64,000 nucleotides of DNA from Antedon mediterranea (lineage: Eukaryota > Echinodermata > Crinoidea > Comatulida > Antedonidae): positions 2,147,001 through 2,211,000 of the forward strand of contig NC_092680.1 of the NCBI RefSeq assembly GCF_964355755.1. Direction: 5' to 3'. The translations under genes were made by a program, and so were the position numbers. Below the pieces are notes generated by a model that was not told the DNA's origin, did no database searches, and saw only the letters and a list, made by a program, of their open reading frames with translations. Shown here piece after piece: positions 45,470 to 60,400 of this stretch. How positions within the stretch are numbered: the stretch's first letter is position 1; every line of letters begins with the position of its first letter.

Positions 45470-48400
45470 ATGGATGATGATGAAACAGATAGTGGTTATA
45501 ATACTTCAATAAATGAACCTTTGAAGGTAAAAATATATCAATTAAATTTCAGTTAGGCCTAGCCTACTCCAGCCCTACTAGCCTGGCCTACATTTTTTTC
45601 TTGCCTGCGATACACCACCGAGCGCGAGAAGGACTCGACGAGTACCGCTGAGGTCGGGTGACAGGGGAGTGTCTAGCTAACTAATAATGGTGATCATGTA
45701 CTAAAGCTCTAAACAGTATCATAAAACTAGATAGCAAGTATCAAGTATTTCAAATTTATATTCTATTATTTTAATTTTATTTAATTACACCTAACTAATG
45801 CTAATTTAAATTTAATACTAAAAATCTAATTTCTAAAATAAATGAACAAAACAAAAAGCTAGGCCTACTTAACTTACTGTATAGGCCTAACTAACTAGTA
45901 GTGGTACTGTACATGTCATTTATTTGTATCTTAAAGCTAGTTTATATTTATTAGTGACTATTATTGGGCCTCCTATTATGCCCCTTTTTATTTAGGTTAG
46001 TTTTTCTTGGAGGCCCCTTTCATTTCATCGACTGTACCTTAAATTAATTTATTATGCTAAAATAATACTTATTACATTTTCTTTATTGCAACTTGATTTG
46101 ACAAATTGAAGTTTAGCAATTATACATGTCGATATTTAAAATATTAAAACGGACACACAATTATTGAAAATGCAAACAAAATACAAAAATCCTTATATTT
46201 GTACTTGTTTTATTAATACACTAGGTTTTTTTTTATTATCTTTTATTATCATGTAGCAACTTCTTTAGATAATTAAACACAATTGTACAGTGGAACAAAC
46301 CAAAGTCATAATGGGATTTTTAAAATATAGCTATAACTTCAGTAACTGCAGTAAAATAATGTGACAGAAAAACACAAGAACTTTTAAAACAGTTAAGTTT
46401 TTGTATTCTAATAAGTGCCTCACAAAATACTGTAGGCAGTATAATTATTCTTATGCATTGATTGAATATTATTTCGTTTAATAGATGGAGAATTCCAATG
46501 GAACAACACCAACTGACATAGCAACTGATTCTTTGAAAGGTGTTCGTCGACCAACATCTTTACAAATTAAATTAGGTAAATAACTATTAATTTCATTATC
46601 TCTCTCAGTATCCCCCCCCCAAAAAAATAAGAATATTCACAAATTTCAAAAAAATTTGACTTATTAAGAATGGATGGAAAAAGATGAGAATTAAGCTCTG
46701 TCCACTCTATCAAACTACAAGTTTGACAAAAAAAGTGTGATGTGCCCAAATATGGTAGTGATATGCTTAAATATGGTAGTGATATGACATCATCATGATC
46801 ATGTACTGTATATGGGCACATCACATTTTTTGGTCACATAAAGTTTGATAGTGTAGACAGAGGTTTACAAGAATAGGAGTGAGAATTATCAAAGATGAGT
46901 GGACACAAGTTATGTCCAGTGGTAGAGAAGTTTATTTGTGGGTATAAAAAAAACAAGGGCGAGAGAAAACATAAAAACGGTACTTGTTATGAATCCAGAG
47001 GTTTCTTGGGTGAGAATGAGATGTGTGTTAAATTAGTCTGAATGAAAGACCTTAAATATAGCTTTGGTTGAATATTTGATAGGTTTGTGTCTGTCAACGC
47101 CAAGCCAATCCGTCACAATTAAACTTCTTCTCTATGTTGGATTTTATTCAATAAGTTCTTTCCACTTGGAGGTGGAAGATGGCTGATTTTCATAGTTTTC
47201 CGATGCCCATGTATAGACACATATTAAAAATTATGTATTATATTGAATATAATATCTCTTCAATGTGAACATAACATATTTTTTATCTTTTATTAATCAT
47301 TATTTCCTTCATATCACATTTCATATTTTAGTTTTATTGTCTTTATGATCATTATATTACTGTAGCATTGAGATTTAAACTTCTGTGCTTTAATTGTTTT
47401 TTTATATCTCAAAATGAACTTTAGTATTTCTTTTTATTGACACAAATTGAAATTGGATAGAGAAAATCAATAATAGATTTATTTTAATATTTTTTTAAAG
47501 AATTGTTTATTGTTTTGTGTTCTGAATAAAATTTGTGTTGGTTTGCATTAGGTTGATATGAAGTTTGTGGTTCATAACGTTTATTTCTAAAAAGTTCATC
47601 AACGTTTCAAATATACTTTGATAGTCCTCATTATCGTTAGTTTTCTCAAAACCATAATTATTAAACACTTCATTAAACACATCTAATAACATGAGTTTAT
47701 AAGAAATCACAATTTACAGTACTTATACTACACATTTAAATTCGCAAACAGGCTTCCTTTTAAGCCTATTCAAGATATATTGTCCCCCTAAAAAATATTT
47801 TTTTTATATGACATTTTAAATGTCTTTTTTTATTTTATCAATATTTAATGAGGGTGGTCCATCCAGCATAAGCTGATCGTTAGGGACCCTCAAACAATAC
47901 AAACAGTAAATACAAAATAAACTATAAAAACACAAAATTAACAAAGATAAAAAAATAAATATAAATATACACATAAATGTCACATAATAGTTATTCACTT
48001 TGACCGAAACTGGATTGAAAAAAAAATGTTACCTAAAAAAATGTAATTTAAAGCAAAAAAAATACTTATATTGTCTGTCAGTGTCTGACAATCGTATTTT
48101 GGTTAAAATTAACCATTTCTGCAAAATGGCCTATTCAAAGTCGGATTTTATTAATCTTCATTTTTCATGTTTTTGTGGACAATACATCTTATCACTCCAT
48201 TTTTAATCCCATTTTTATTTGTTAGTTTAACATTTTGGATGTGTTTGTATTATTCCAAAAATATATTCTTTTAATTTTCTTTTTAGGTGATTGAACTTTC
48301 CTAAATTAAAAATAAGGATGAAATTGATACTTTAATTAAATGACTACCTTTGAATTACTAAAAAGGATACAATGTATGTGATGACTTAATTAATCTGTTA

Positions 48401-51400
48401 AAAACTTTATCTTCATTTATTATGACCTTATTGATTTGGCATCCAATAAATATTAAGACAAAGTATGCAGGTGCTGTAAATAGTACAGTGGCTCGCAGTG
48501 CGGACACAGTCTATGACGTCGTTGAACGAATTGCCTTGATTTTGCATATGTAACGTCAGGTTTAGATTGCAAAGTCATTGATGCGCACGAGCTGTCGATG
48601 AATACTTCTGAGAGAAATTAATTATGTTATTACAGTTCTAGTTCTATTACAGCATTTCACTGTGTAGAGTAAGAACTGTGAGCTCAGTGTGTTTATTACT
48701 GAAACATATTGAGACATATTTCTTTATGTGTGGTCTTCATATTCTTTGAGAAATGTTTCTTGTGTCACAAAATGTTAATGAAATTGAATCTGGGGAGATA
48801 GAAATATTTTGTATTGCGAAAGGTAAGGCTCCTTTGAACAAGTTAATCAAGTAAATAGCATCTGAAATAGTTTAGTTTAGTTAATTTGTAATCAATTTAT
48901 AATTATTTATTGTTTACCAGTTCTTGCTTGTTATGGTGTATACAACAAATCATAGGAGGTTTTCATAGCTTATTATACTGGTTTCAAGGAATTGTTATAC
49001 AAAACTTTCCAAACGTCACAGGTTATTCAGATTTGTGTAGTTTATTTACCTTGGTTGCTGAGCTACCTGTACCTGGCTTGTTATGAACTGTAATAATGTA
49101 TTGTTTTTCATTTTTGATAATAAAAAGATATTTTATGTATTATAACATTCAAACACCCAAATGTAAATCGTCTTACAGCTCTGTGTTTCTAAATTGAGAC
49201 CTTAAGACTTTAATTGTAATTTGCACCTGGATTTGACGCAATTCATAAAAATGTTTATTAACAATGACATCAACCTTTTTTTTATTTGACGTAAGCATTT
49301 CCCATTTAAGGGTAGAAAAAAAAGGTTACAGTACATTTTTTTTTTTGAATAAGACTTCTTACACTGTGCAGACTTTTTTGTGGTACAATAATGTTGACTT
49401 AACAATAAATTCATTCAATTCTTTTATACATTTCAGAAAAACAAAGAGAGGCTGATAGAAAATCCCAAAGAAATAACCATGAATATGCATTAATCGACCA
49501 ACAACCGCGGAAGACACCTCAGTTAGTGTCACGGGAACGGCTTGCGGTTCCGTGGAAGAATTCAGTGCACGAGGGAAGTAGCCAACCATTAGTAACCATA
49601 GACAGTGAAAGGTATGTGCGATTTATCCAATGATGACCTAAATGAATGAATTATTCGGTGTCAACAGTAGTGTTACTGTCCTTTTTCCATATGCTCTTCT
49701 TTCTTTTAAATATTACAACATCGTTTTATTTTTTAATTTAGGTCGGGTTATCATTTAAATTAGAAACATGTTCCTTTACATTGGGTACTGTGCAAGAGTT
49801 GATGATTTCTTAGTATTATTAATAGTATTGAGTGATATTTATGGTGTTTGTGTACTCCACATGTTTCCTACAGTACTGTATCTAAAAATAATATTTTTGC
49901 GTCCTGGATAAGTAAGTATGTTATAAACCACCCTTTCCCAAATTCTGAGCATGCCATTAGATAATTAATTATCTTCAATTCACTCCCCCCACAAATTAAA
50001 CACTGCTCTTCTGGTGCCTTATTTAAAAAATTGCTCAAAACTTATTTTTTCGACCACTAACATGCCCAGCACCTTTGATTTTGTACCTCGGTCTTTGAAT
50101 TGACGCTTTATAAATTTTGATATAATAATAATAATAATAATAATAATTAATAATCAATTGGCTTAATATGCAAATGAGGCAAGAGAGACTACAGTAACTT
50201 CCTAGTCCCTCCAAAATTAGTTGCATAAGAGAAGATAATAAAAATGATTGCCTAAATGTCCTCATGGTTAAATGTCCTCATGGTTAAACTTCAAATTGTG
50301 TTTTTAAATGACTCTGTTAGTGTTACCTACGTTGTGCAATCATGCGTGTAATTTGAGTAATGCATACAATGGACTTTTCTCACCTTCATTCAATAGGTCA
50401 TGTGATAGTTTGCTTTTGCAATATTTCCGCATGGATAGTCAAAGGAGACGGTGTTTGCCTGTTTTTAAAAACAAACAGTGTGCAGTATATTTTTGTAGTA
50501 CCTAGCTTACCTGAAAAAATTGAAATTGTCCTTTACTTATAACTGTATCCTCTGACCTACTCTTTTCAACTGTTTGTATAATACCAGGAAGGAATCTAAA
50601 TAATTTCTTCATGGTAACTTGAAGTATGTTCTGAGAAAGCAACACTAACATTAACAATGTTTTATATATTTTTTGAAGTAAATAGTTTAATTTTGCTGTC
50701 TAGACCAGAGGCGACTAAATCTGGCCAGATGCTATAATTTTGATTCAAGTGGCTATTAAAAGGTACTCCGGTACTTCAAATGGATAATTATACCAATAGG
50801 AATTTTGATTTCATTTGGAAAAACTATATAATTAGTTTATGAAATAGATGTAAATTGAGATTTATAGCATACTAATACAATCATTAAACAAAATAGACAC
50901 TAAGCCACTTTATCCATTCGGTTGATTTTGATATCACCAGCAATCGCCAATGATAATAGTTTAAGATTTTATTATTCATTTTATTAATAACCTTAATATA
51001 CAAACTTAATTCTCACACCGAATAACAAATTAAAAATGAACAATATATTTGAATACGATCATAGAATTAATGGACTTACTTCAGTAAACGAAACGTAGCA
51101 ATCAATATTTAAGTGGCTATTTGGAGAGTGCTTGTCAAGGATAGCTAATCTCTTAAAGGCTGTCAAAGAAAATTCATAATCAGAAGTTTTATGAATATCC
51201 ATATATATTATCAATCATATGATACTGTACTGCGTAAAGCCCCTACACTATCAAACTATGTGATGTGCCTAAATATGGTGGTAATATGGCCAAATATGGT
51301 AGTGATATGACATCATCCTGTTCATATATGGGCACATCACATTTTGTCACATAAAGTTTGATAGTGTAGACAGAGCTTAACATAACAACAAAGTTATGAT

Positions 51401-54400
51401 GAGGTTTATAATGTCTTTCAACACTGTATGAACCGATAGATTAATTATATTGATAAGTTCACTACATTTTGGTCATACAGTATGTTACATTCTGACTATA
51501 TATGAGTATGAGTATATTTATTCATAATTTGTAAAATCACAATACTTTACTATCCCATAGCAGTGGTCAAACTTTGAATTGAAATTTTGGTAGGCTTTCG
51601 TTGGCCAAGAAAATAGTGATTGTTATCATTTTCTGATCTTAGTAGAGTATATAAAGCTCTGTCTACATGATCAAAATATTGTATTTTGACAAAAAAAAGT
51701 GTGATGTGCCCAAATATGGTAGTGATATTATTACATCATCATGTCCATTTTGGCACATCACATTTTTTTGTCACTTAAAGTTTGTTAGTGTAGACAGAGG
51801 TTTAGAACTTTAGTTTCAATATACAGTGGTATAATTTAATCTACATGATGTCTGAGTGATTTTCATTGCAACATAATTAAACCTATACTTGAGCATTTGA
51901 TAAACTATCTTATGCTTGCTATTAAAGTAATTACTTATGTTCAAGTACTGTATGGTATAGATTTACTTCATGAATTCTACGAACAAGCACTGTCATGTCA
52001 CAACCTTTCATAGAGTTATTGAATAGATGCAGTAGTTGCTTATCCAAGTCCGAATTTTTCACGTCTTATGTGTTTTGTCCAATTACTTACACTGTACAGT
52101 TACACCAATAATCAAGAATTTTTTGTCAGATAATATTCTGATTTATATACAATAAAAAGTTACACAATGCCATCATTATTGGTTGGTAAATTGGCTGCAT
52201 TTTGATTTTCTCTCAAACACCAAGTCTAATAAGTCTATACTATCAAACTAGTTTGACAAAAAAAGTTTGATGTGCCCAAATATGGTAGTGGTATGACATC
52301 ATCATGTCCATATATGGGCACCTCACATTTTTTTTCTCTGATAAAGTTTGATTTATGTAGAATGAGCTTAATACAAAAATGAGAAAGTTTGAGAAACACC
52401 TGAGATGGAGAAAGAAAGCTATTGTTTATTTATCCAGTGAGTTCACTCTTCTCTGGTTTATCCAGGTAAGCTTGACTGTATTAATAGTCAACTACTGTAC
52501 ATTTTTAAAGTAACTTTACATAAAAATAATTTTCTTATTTCTTTAACAGTATAGTACAAACTGTAATGCCACTGTATTCAATGATAACATCAATAATTTT
52601 GATTTTACTCAGTTCATGTGACTGTCTACTCTTCCTGTAAAGTCATTATACATCATTTGAATACAATAATCCAGGGCTTTCAGCAGCTCAGAACCATTAC
52701 GGCTTATGGTATAATCAAGCTAGCATTATCATCACATCAAATTCTCTGCTGATCAATTTTTTTTTAAAGTGTAATTACTTAATAACTTTTTAGTCAATCA
52801 GTCTGCGTGTTAGTCCAATTGGATACATTAATACTGTATTTCATGGGTTTCTGAATAGCTCTGTCTCGTTCATATAAATTAAATTGTTCACATTAATTCC
52901 TAGAAAACCTTGAAAAAAAAAACCCTTGAAATTTCCTCTCGTTCCTAGATACTTCTTTTCTAGATTACATACCTTTGGAGAATATTTTATGAGGCAGCTT
53001 CTTTTGAAAAAGCTTGGTAATACATCATTGATCGAATCCGCATTTCAATGTTGTTCTTTTTAGGTGAACGTAATTTAACGCATTCTAATCGATATAATGG
53101 TTTATTTAACCTATTTTGTAATAATTTATTAAATTTTAATGGATATAAAAATACATATATATTACTTTTAACTAGAAAACTGTACAGGTGCGCTCTTGAT
53201 TAGGAGACCGTCTGGAAATATTGTGCGGGTGCAGTATAGACCAGAGAGTAATGGTGTAATGGGAATCGGTTTAGCATGGGTTCAAGCCTGTCTGTGCTAT
53301 TGATTTTATCCTTAATAATAATAATAATAATAATAGGAAAGATGCTTTATTCTCATTGCCTTGTCCTTCGGATGAAACCTAAGGCCGTTATTCCCGTGTA
53401 TATACAGTGCACTTAAAAGAACTTGGTACACTATTTGAAAAGAATAGGTGATTATTGTCTCCCGGTCTGCTGATCTCGTAGGCGCTGCAATGCTGGCTTC
53501 TGTGGGTCTATAGATGGCATAATCCCAATTTCCTCAGCTTCCAGCTTGATGACAATAGTTACTACCTTTACTGTACTTTCTAATGAAATACTGTATCTTT
53601 ACTTCATTTACTGTAAAAGAATTTACTTACGCAATCCAATCAATATGACATAAGCCATGTTATTCTACTTTCAGCTGATTTGATAGCTTAGAATTAATCA
53701 GTTTTATTAAATTATGTCCCAAAAAGATTGTTTATTTGGCATCAAACTGTAGGCTGAATTTCAAATTGAACGATGAATGTACTTTAGTTACAAAAATCTT
53801 AGTGTACTGTAGTTGCCAAAATGTGTAGGAGACTCCATTCTGAATTTAAAGATATTTTGTGGAGAAGAAAAGTTGATTAGTCGATGTGTGCTGTGCATGC
53901 ACATTGACAAGTAACAATACAGCATAAATACAGTTATGAAACGCCATGTGTGCCAAAATGTGGGAAGTAAAATCTTCTACAATTGTATCCATTTGAATGT
54001 GTTTACTAAACTGCTTTTTCTTTACAGTTTAGTCCATCTACATCATATTACATGTTTGTAAATTTATTTTGCTTTACAATTGTATGGATCTTCTGTCCTT
54101 TTTGAAAAATAATTTATTATGTAAATCCATTTTAAAAAGCTACGATACATTATCACTTTATGTTCGGATTTTAAAGGAAATTGATAATGTACTCTTTGTA
54201 CCAGACTGTCCACTGCATTATTAAATGAAACGACTGTCCATAGCAGATTATTCAAGATTTTATTGGTACCTTTTACTATAGTATACTTTACAAAATATCA
54301 ATATCAATTAAAATGTATTATTGTAGTGTATCTGTTAAAGTGATTTTTGTAAGCGTTTACTACAACACAAAGTCACCTTATGAATTGCTTGTTCAGAGTA

Positions 54401-57400
54401 GAGTTTCAGCAATTTTATATACATCTGCCTCGCAGGTTATTACGATTCGATTCCCTTTTCTGATAATATAAATTGGAACAGATTAGAATCAATATTATTA
54501 AATTAATATTTATGTCAGCCGATTCTTGACACCTGCGTTATTTATCTTGCAGCGAAGATGAGTTCGATGTAGTCACGCTAACTTCAACACCTTCGCAGGT
54601 AAGTTCATTATCTCTTTATACTGTTTAAGTTAACACTCGTATTTCAGTACTAAGAAACGAATGAAACACGCTTGTGGACGGTTGTCGATGATTATGTAGC
54701 TTTATGTGCAGATCATATCCTTGCTATGTTTATCATGTATGGCCTATAGTACACTAACATATGAAGCTCTGTCTATCAAAACACTAAAAAAAAGGGCAGT
54801 AAGAATTTATTATTTTTTATAATCTTGCTTTCAATACAAATCAAGCATTCTCTTTTTTTACAGACTAAAGCTCTGTCTACACTATCAAACTTTATTTATG
54901 CGACAAAAAAATGTGATGTGCCCATATATGGACGTTATGATGTCATATTACTACTATATTTGGGCACATCACTACTATATTTGGGCACATCACTACTATA
55001 TTTGGGCACATCACTACTATATTTGGGCACATCACTACTATATTTGGGCACATCACTACTATATTTGGGCACATCACACCTTTTTTTTTGTTAAACTACT
55101 GTAGTTTGATAGTGTAGACAGAGCTTTACACGTACATTCTATGTATCTTACTGTAGGCCTACATGTACTTTGCTATTTCACACTATTCCTATTCAATTGT
55201 TTTACTTCAGTCTAATTAAAGTCTATTTTGCTATTGTTATCCTAGTGTAAGCTATAAGTACAAAACGTGATAATATTGTAATTATTGAAGCGTCCATCTA
55301 CATTTTTTTGTTACTTAAGCTCTATCAAAAAACTGTGATGTACCCAAATATGATAGTGATATGCTTTAATATGGTAGCGATATGACATCATCATGTCCAT
55401 ATGTGGGCACATCACATTTGTTGTCACATAAACTTTGAGAGTGTGGCTAATGGTCCTATCAGTTCATTCACTTTGTTAAAACGTGTTTCTCACTAGTTTC
55501 ACAACTAAAATGTATTTATGGATTTTATAATATTCATAATAAACAAAATAATGTTGATAATTGCTTTTCCAATATAGGTAGATGTCAAAAATTCAGTTAT
55601 TAAATACAAAAATCAATAAACATATATTATGCAAATTTTAAATATCAATTGCCAGTATGAGTTATGTTTAAATGTCAGTTATCATAATTTACACGGTATA
55701 CTAATGAGTTTTTAACGAGCTACTGTTCTGTAACTCAATATGTGCTTTATTTTTGCTTTTATTGTAAAATTTACAACGCGACTTACAAAAGCTTGAATAC
55801 AAATTTGATTACTGTACAAGAACCTATAGTGTTGAAGACAAAGCATTGTGGTTAAATTGTGTTGTAATAATAAAACAAATGGAAAACAAATTGATTTAAA
55901 ATTGAAATTTTAAATTGTATTGTATACAGGTAAATACTGTATAATTCACTGATGTGCGGCTAGAGTTTTAAAGGAAAAACCCAGACTGTGCTGAATTTAG
56001 CTGGTGGATCAGCGCAATTTTTACCCTCCAATACAATGCAATTTCTGGGGACCTAGAGGTCCATATTTATAAAATGTTTTTACCTTGGCCCCAACCATGG
56101 TGGGACGGAGGCGGAATATTCATTTCGTTGGTCCAGCTTGGTTATTGGACCTCATCTTGGTCCCGGGAACCAGATTTTATTTAGGTCACGAAAATAAAAA
56201 GTTTGTGGAATGCTGGCTTAAAGCAGTTCCACACTACCTGTACCTGTACTACAGAGTAACGAAATAAAGAATTTTTTTAGTTAAGTATAGTATACTTAAG
56301 TTTTTTTTTTTTTTTTTGTGAATGTGAATGTATTTATATATATATTATTTTGTATCATGTATTAATAATTATTGTTATCACTAAACTGTAGTAGTCTGGT
56401 ACTACTAATGTATAACTATAAATACAGTAATGATTAACAGGCTATACCTTACATTAAATATATTTACTTAGGCGTCATGTCAAAATGTTTCAAAACGATA
56501 ATTATGCGTGAAACGCGGTTCAGATTTCTTTGACCGTTTAACGCGTTAAACGTCTTAATCAAGCTCATTAATTGTACTCATTAAATATTCAAAGCTTAGG
56601 ACCGCCTACTATTACGTCGGTAAAAAAGACGCGATTAACGCGAACATCGCGGTTCAATGTAATACTATTTTGAAATCGATTTTGCGTCGAACCCCGCGTC
56701 GAACACAACGATAAAAATGCGTTTATTTTAGGGTCAGGTCCTATGACAACAAAGAAATCGGCTGATAATGTAGACCTATTCCCCGGTCTATACATATACT
56801 GTCGTGTACGTATACATACATAAAATAAATGGGGAAACCCCGTAGGCTTCATTAGCCTATACTGTACCGTATACGTTTTTTTTTTGTATAGCCGAATATA
56901 ATACTAAATAGCTTGATTTGAATGTTTAGGAAGATTCAGTATTTTAGTTCATTGAAATGTATGCATTGTTTATATGTTAAGTGTGTCCTTATTTTATGAT
57001 TGTCATCATAAAATACTTCATTAATTTATATTATCAATTCAGTCAATGTCACATGGTCGTGGGCATATTAAGAAACGACATTGTTTTGGCCATGTGCTCC
57101 GACGATCCAAAGGATCGGCAGAGGACCGTTTCCTTAAACGTTCTTCCACCCTATGCATATTGTGTACACGTGCTCTGCCGTGGATACAAAGGACTGTTTT
57201 GTTTTACGCGCATACCTAGCAATAACAGGCTCTTTCTTTAAATGTTCTTCCACCCTATGCATATTGTGTACATGTGCTCTGCTGTTTATGAAAATCAGAT
57301 TTATACAAGATTTATTTAATTATACTATACTATACTGAAGTTGTTTTTCAGTAGGGTGATAAGTAGGGTGTTTCGTAGTTATTCAATTTTAGAGAACAAA

Positions 57401-60400
57401 GCTAGAATAGGCCTCATAAACAACAAATAAACTTGAAATGTATGCTATATAGGCCCGTATATAGGCTATTCATAATAAAACAATTGAAAAAACGAAAATC
57501 CATCAATGTTCCCCATTTATTTTCCCAGGGTCAAAGTGGTCAAAATAAATACAATATTTACAATAAATATATATATTCCTTCATATGGTAACTAAAACAT
57601 ACTCCACGCACGGAGGACCCGAGATGTAATCGGGAATAACTACCTCCCAACTCATGGACGTACTATATTCAGTTCCGAAGCAAAAGCCACACGCAAATAC
57701 CATTGTTCTTAAAAGATAAATAAAACAAAGCATATTCGAATAAAACAATAGTAGGCTACTGTCTTTGCTTTGTTGACTAATTTAATACGCCTTGGTGGGT
57801 CGCCTAAACGAACAACATGGTAGGTGTAGGCCAGCAGCATTCAGCAAGCTAGACTTGAACTCGTTAGGCCTACTTTGACGAGTTAGTTATCCGCACAGCA
57901 AAATCCACTTGCCCGTCATTACGTTACTTACTTTAGAATATTGCGCACAGAAAAAAAAGTATGCCATTATAGAATAAAATAATATTTTGTTGTTATATGG
58001 TGAATTCTGTATATTTTGGATCATTGTACAGTATACACATTCATGGGTATCACTTTTTATTCGGAGGAGCTATAACAGATTGAAATTGATTGATTGATAA
58101 AATACTGCAAAGATAAAAATAGGTGACCCACATCATTCAATTTTTTTGACGTGATGACGTTATCAAATAAAAAATAAATGTCACCTTCCGGAAAGATAAT
58201 GGTCTAAGCACACTGACATCGCGAGATTCGCGTAAATGAATGTGAAACGTAATGACGTGATCGCAAAAAAAACAACATTTTTTGGGGATTCAATAAGGGG
58301 AAAATATTTTGTTTACAAAAAATAACAATTATAATATTATTAAAAGATGCAACCTATGTCTACAAAAAAATAGTAAGTTGACATTTCACTTAACCAAAGA
58401 AATGAATTAATCAGCATAATGCAGAATAGATGGACAATATAGGTACTTATAGACACAAAAGACTACTAGCCAATGAACAATATGTGGATGCTTGCATAAA
58501 TTAACTACATAAACAGTCTCTTCCTGTGCACTATTAAGTATTATTACATTGTGCAAAATGTTTAACATTTTAACTCAGCAAATTAAAATAACGGTCTTTT
58601 TTATTGGCGCGGAAAAGGGTACTCAAAATACAGTATAAATTTGAATACTGTATTTTATCCACAAATGAGGTTTGGAAAATACGGTATACAAAATACGGTA
58701 TATCTTTTGGAGCGCCGTTTCCGCTGCCAAAAATATACAGTAACGTAAATGCGGTTTATATAATACAGTTAAAAAATGTTGCTCTGTTTTTGTATCATGC
58801 CTTCTGTATTTCAAATCAGGGAGATGTAAAATCTCCCTGATCAAATCACGCAGATTATTATTACCTTTGATTCTTTATTGGTATTATTATAGAGTACATG
58901 TTCATCGTCAAGTTTCTGTTAATAATTTTCTCATTTTTGTATAGGACTATGTACAACAGTACAATGATGGTACATGGAGGTATAAAAATATTGTTATACC
59001 TCCATGGATGGTACAATCATTGTTTAAAAGTGAAAAAAAACATTGGTTCATTTTTTTTGTATAATTATTATGATGCTTTAGTTTTATTTCCTGAATGTAA
59101 AAGCTGTGCTATTTTACGAATTCCTATTTTAACCACCACGTATTATTCATGGATCAATAAATAACAAAAGCTTTAACAAAACAATGCTTTGCAATTAGGG
59201 CCATCAATGGCCGATGTCGGCATTTAAGATACATCGAAAGAAAACAAAAATAAGCAAAATAATTATATATTATTATAGATACTAAAAATGTTTAATAAAA
59301 GTTTTGTTTAATTTCAATTGGTGGTTTGTCATCTTGTCTTTAGTATTGTTTGGGAAAAAATAATTAATAAAAAATGTTTCTTTATTTGAATAAATCGTTC
59401 GGTATGGAATATTTTTAAAATACATTAGGCCTAGTTATAAGTCATTGTGTCCCGTTTTATTTTATGATTGAAAAATCGTCACGATAAATATAAAGAAGTT
59501 ATAGTCCTCCCCACCCAAAATCCAAAAATAAAATAAATATTTTTCTTAACAAAAAATAACTGAAGTAGCCTATACACATTAAGCGCCACGTTAGTGCAGT
59601 TTTCGTAGACGTTCGCATTGAAAACGAAATTCTTAAAGCCTGTTTTCCACTAAGCGAATTTAGTCGTGTGAATCAAACATTTCACGTATTCGCACGCGCA
59701 GTTTTCCATTGCACAAGAAAAATGTTAGGCTTTACGCAGCCCTTAAACAAAAGTATGTCGGCAAAAAAAAGATTTTAAAAATGGCGGCGTGAAAAATAAA
59801 AATAATATAGTCCAGTATAGTATCAGAACGTTCAATCGGTCGCTCAAAAAGACTGCCGACAGAAGACCGTAATTAAAAGTACAGACCTAGTTTTTTTTTG
59901 GTCACATGGCATGAAACACGATACTCTCTGCTGTTTACCGCAACCTCTCACATGTTTTCTTCCCTCCATCCAAATTCCAGTCGGGCATTTTCTTTACGCA
60001 TGTAATGATTATTTAAAAAGCCTATCTTAAATCATGAAATATATGTTTAGGCCTATTTTGCATATATTTTGTTGGTGGCCTAGCCTAGATGTCTTTATTT
60101 TTTTATATAATTCGCTAACCCAACCTCTCCGCGTGAGCTAAAGGCCCCTTTCCCAACGGGCCCGATGTCGTCTCGTCGACGGATGACCGGCCAAATTAGG
60201 TTAACCTAACCATGGAGTAAAGAATATTCTTTACTCCATGACCTAACAGCATAGGGCGGCTACAAAAATTGACGTCTTCTAGCTTTAGATATAGGATTTT
60301 AAATAGCGAACAATACATTGTTGTTTGCAATGTCCATGCTTCTAAAGGCGATAACAATGGTGTTTAATATTCCCTACGCACCACCCTATGATCGACGCGT

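Noticed and set aside
54825-55104. ORFs with repeated YLGTSLL or YIWAHHY heptads (also at 33548, 46567, 32122, 25155, 25548)
   Set aside because: They translate the MITE core and its 21-bp expansion; no coding support.
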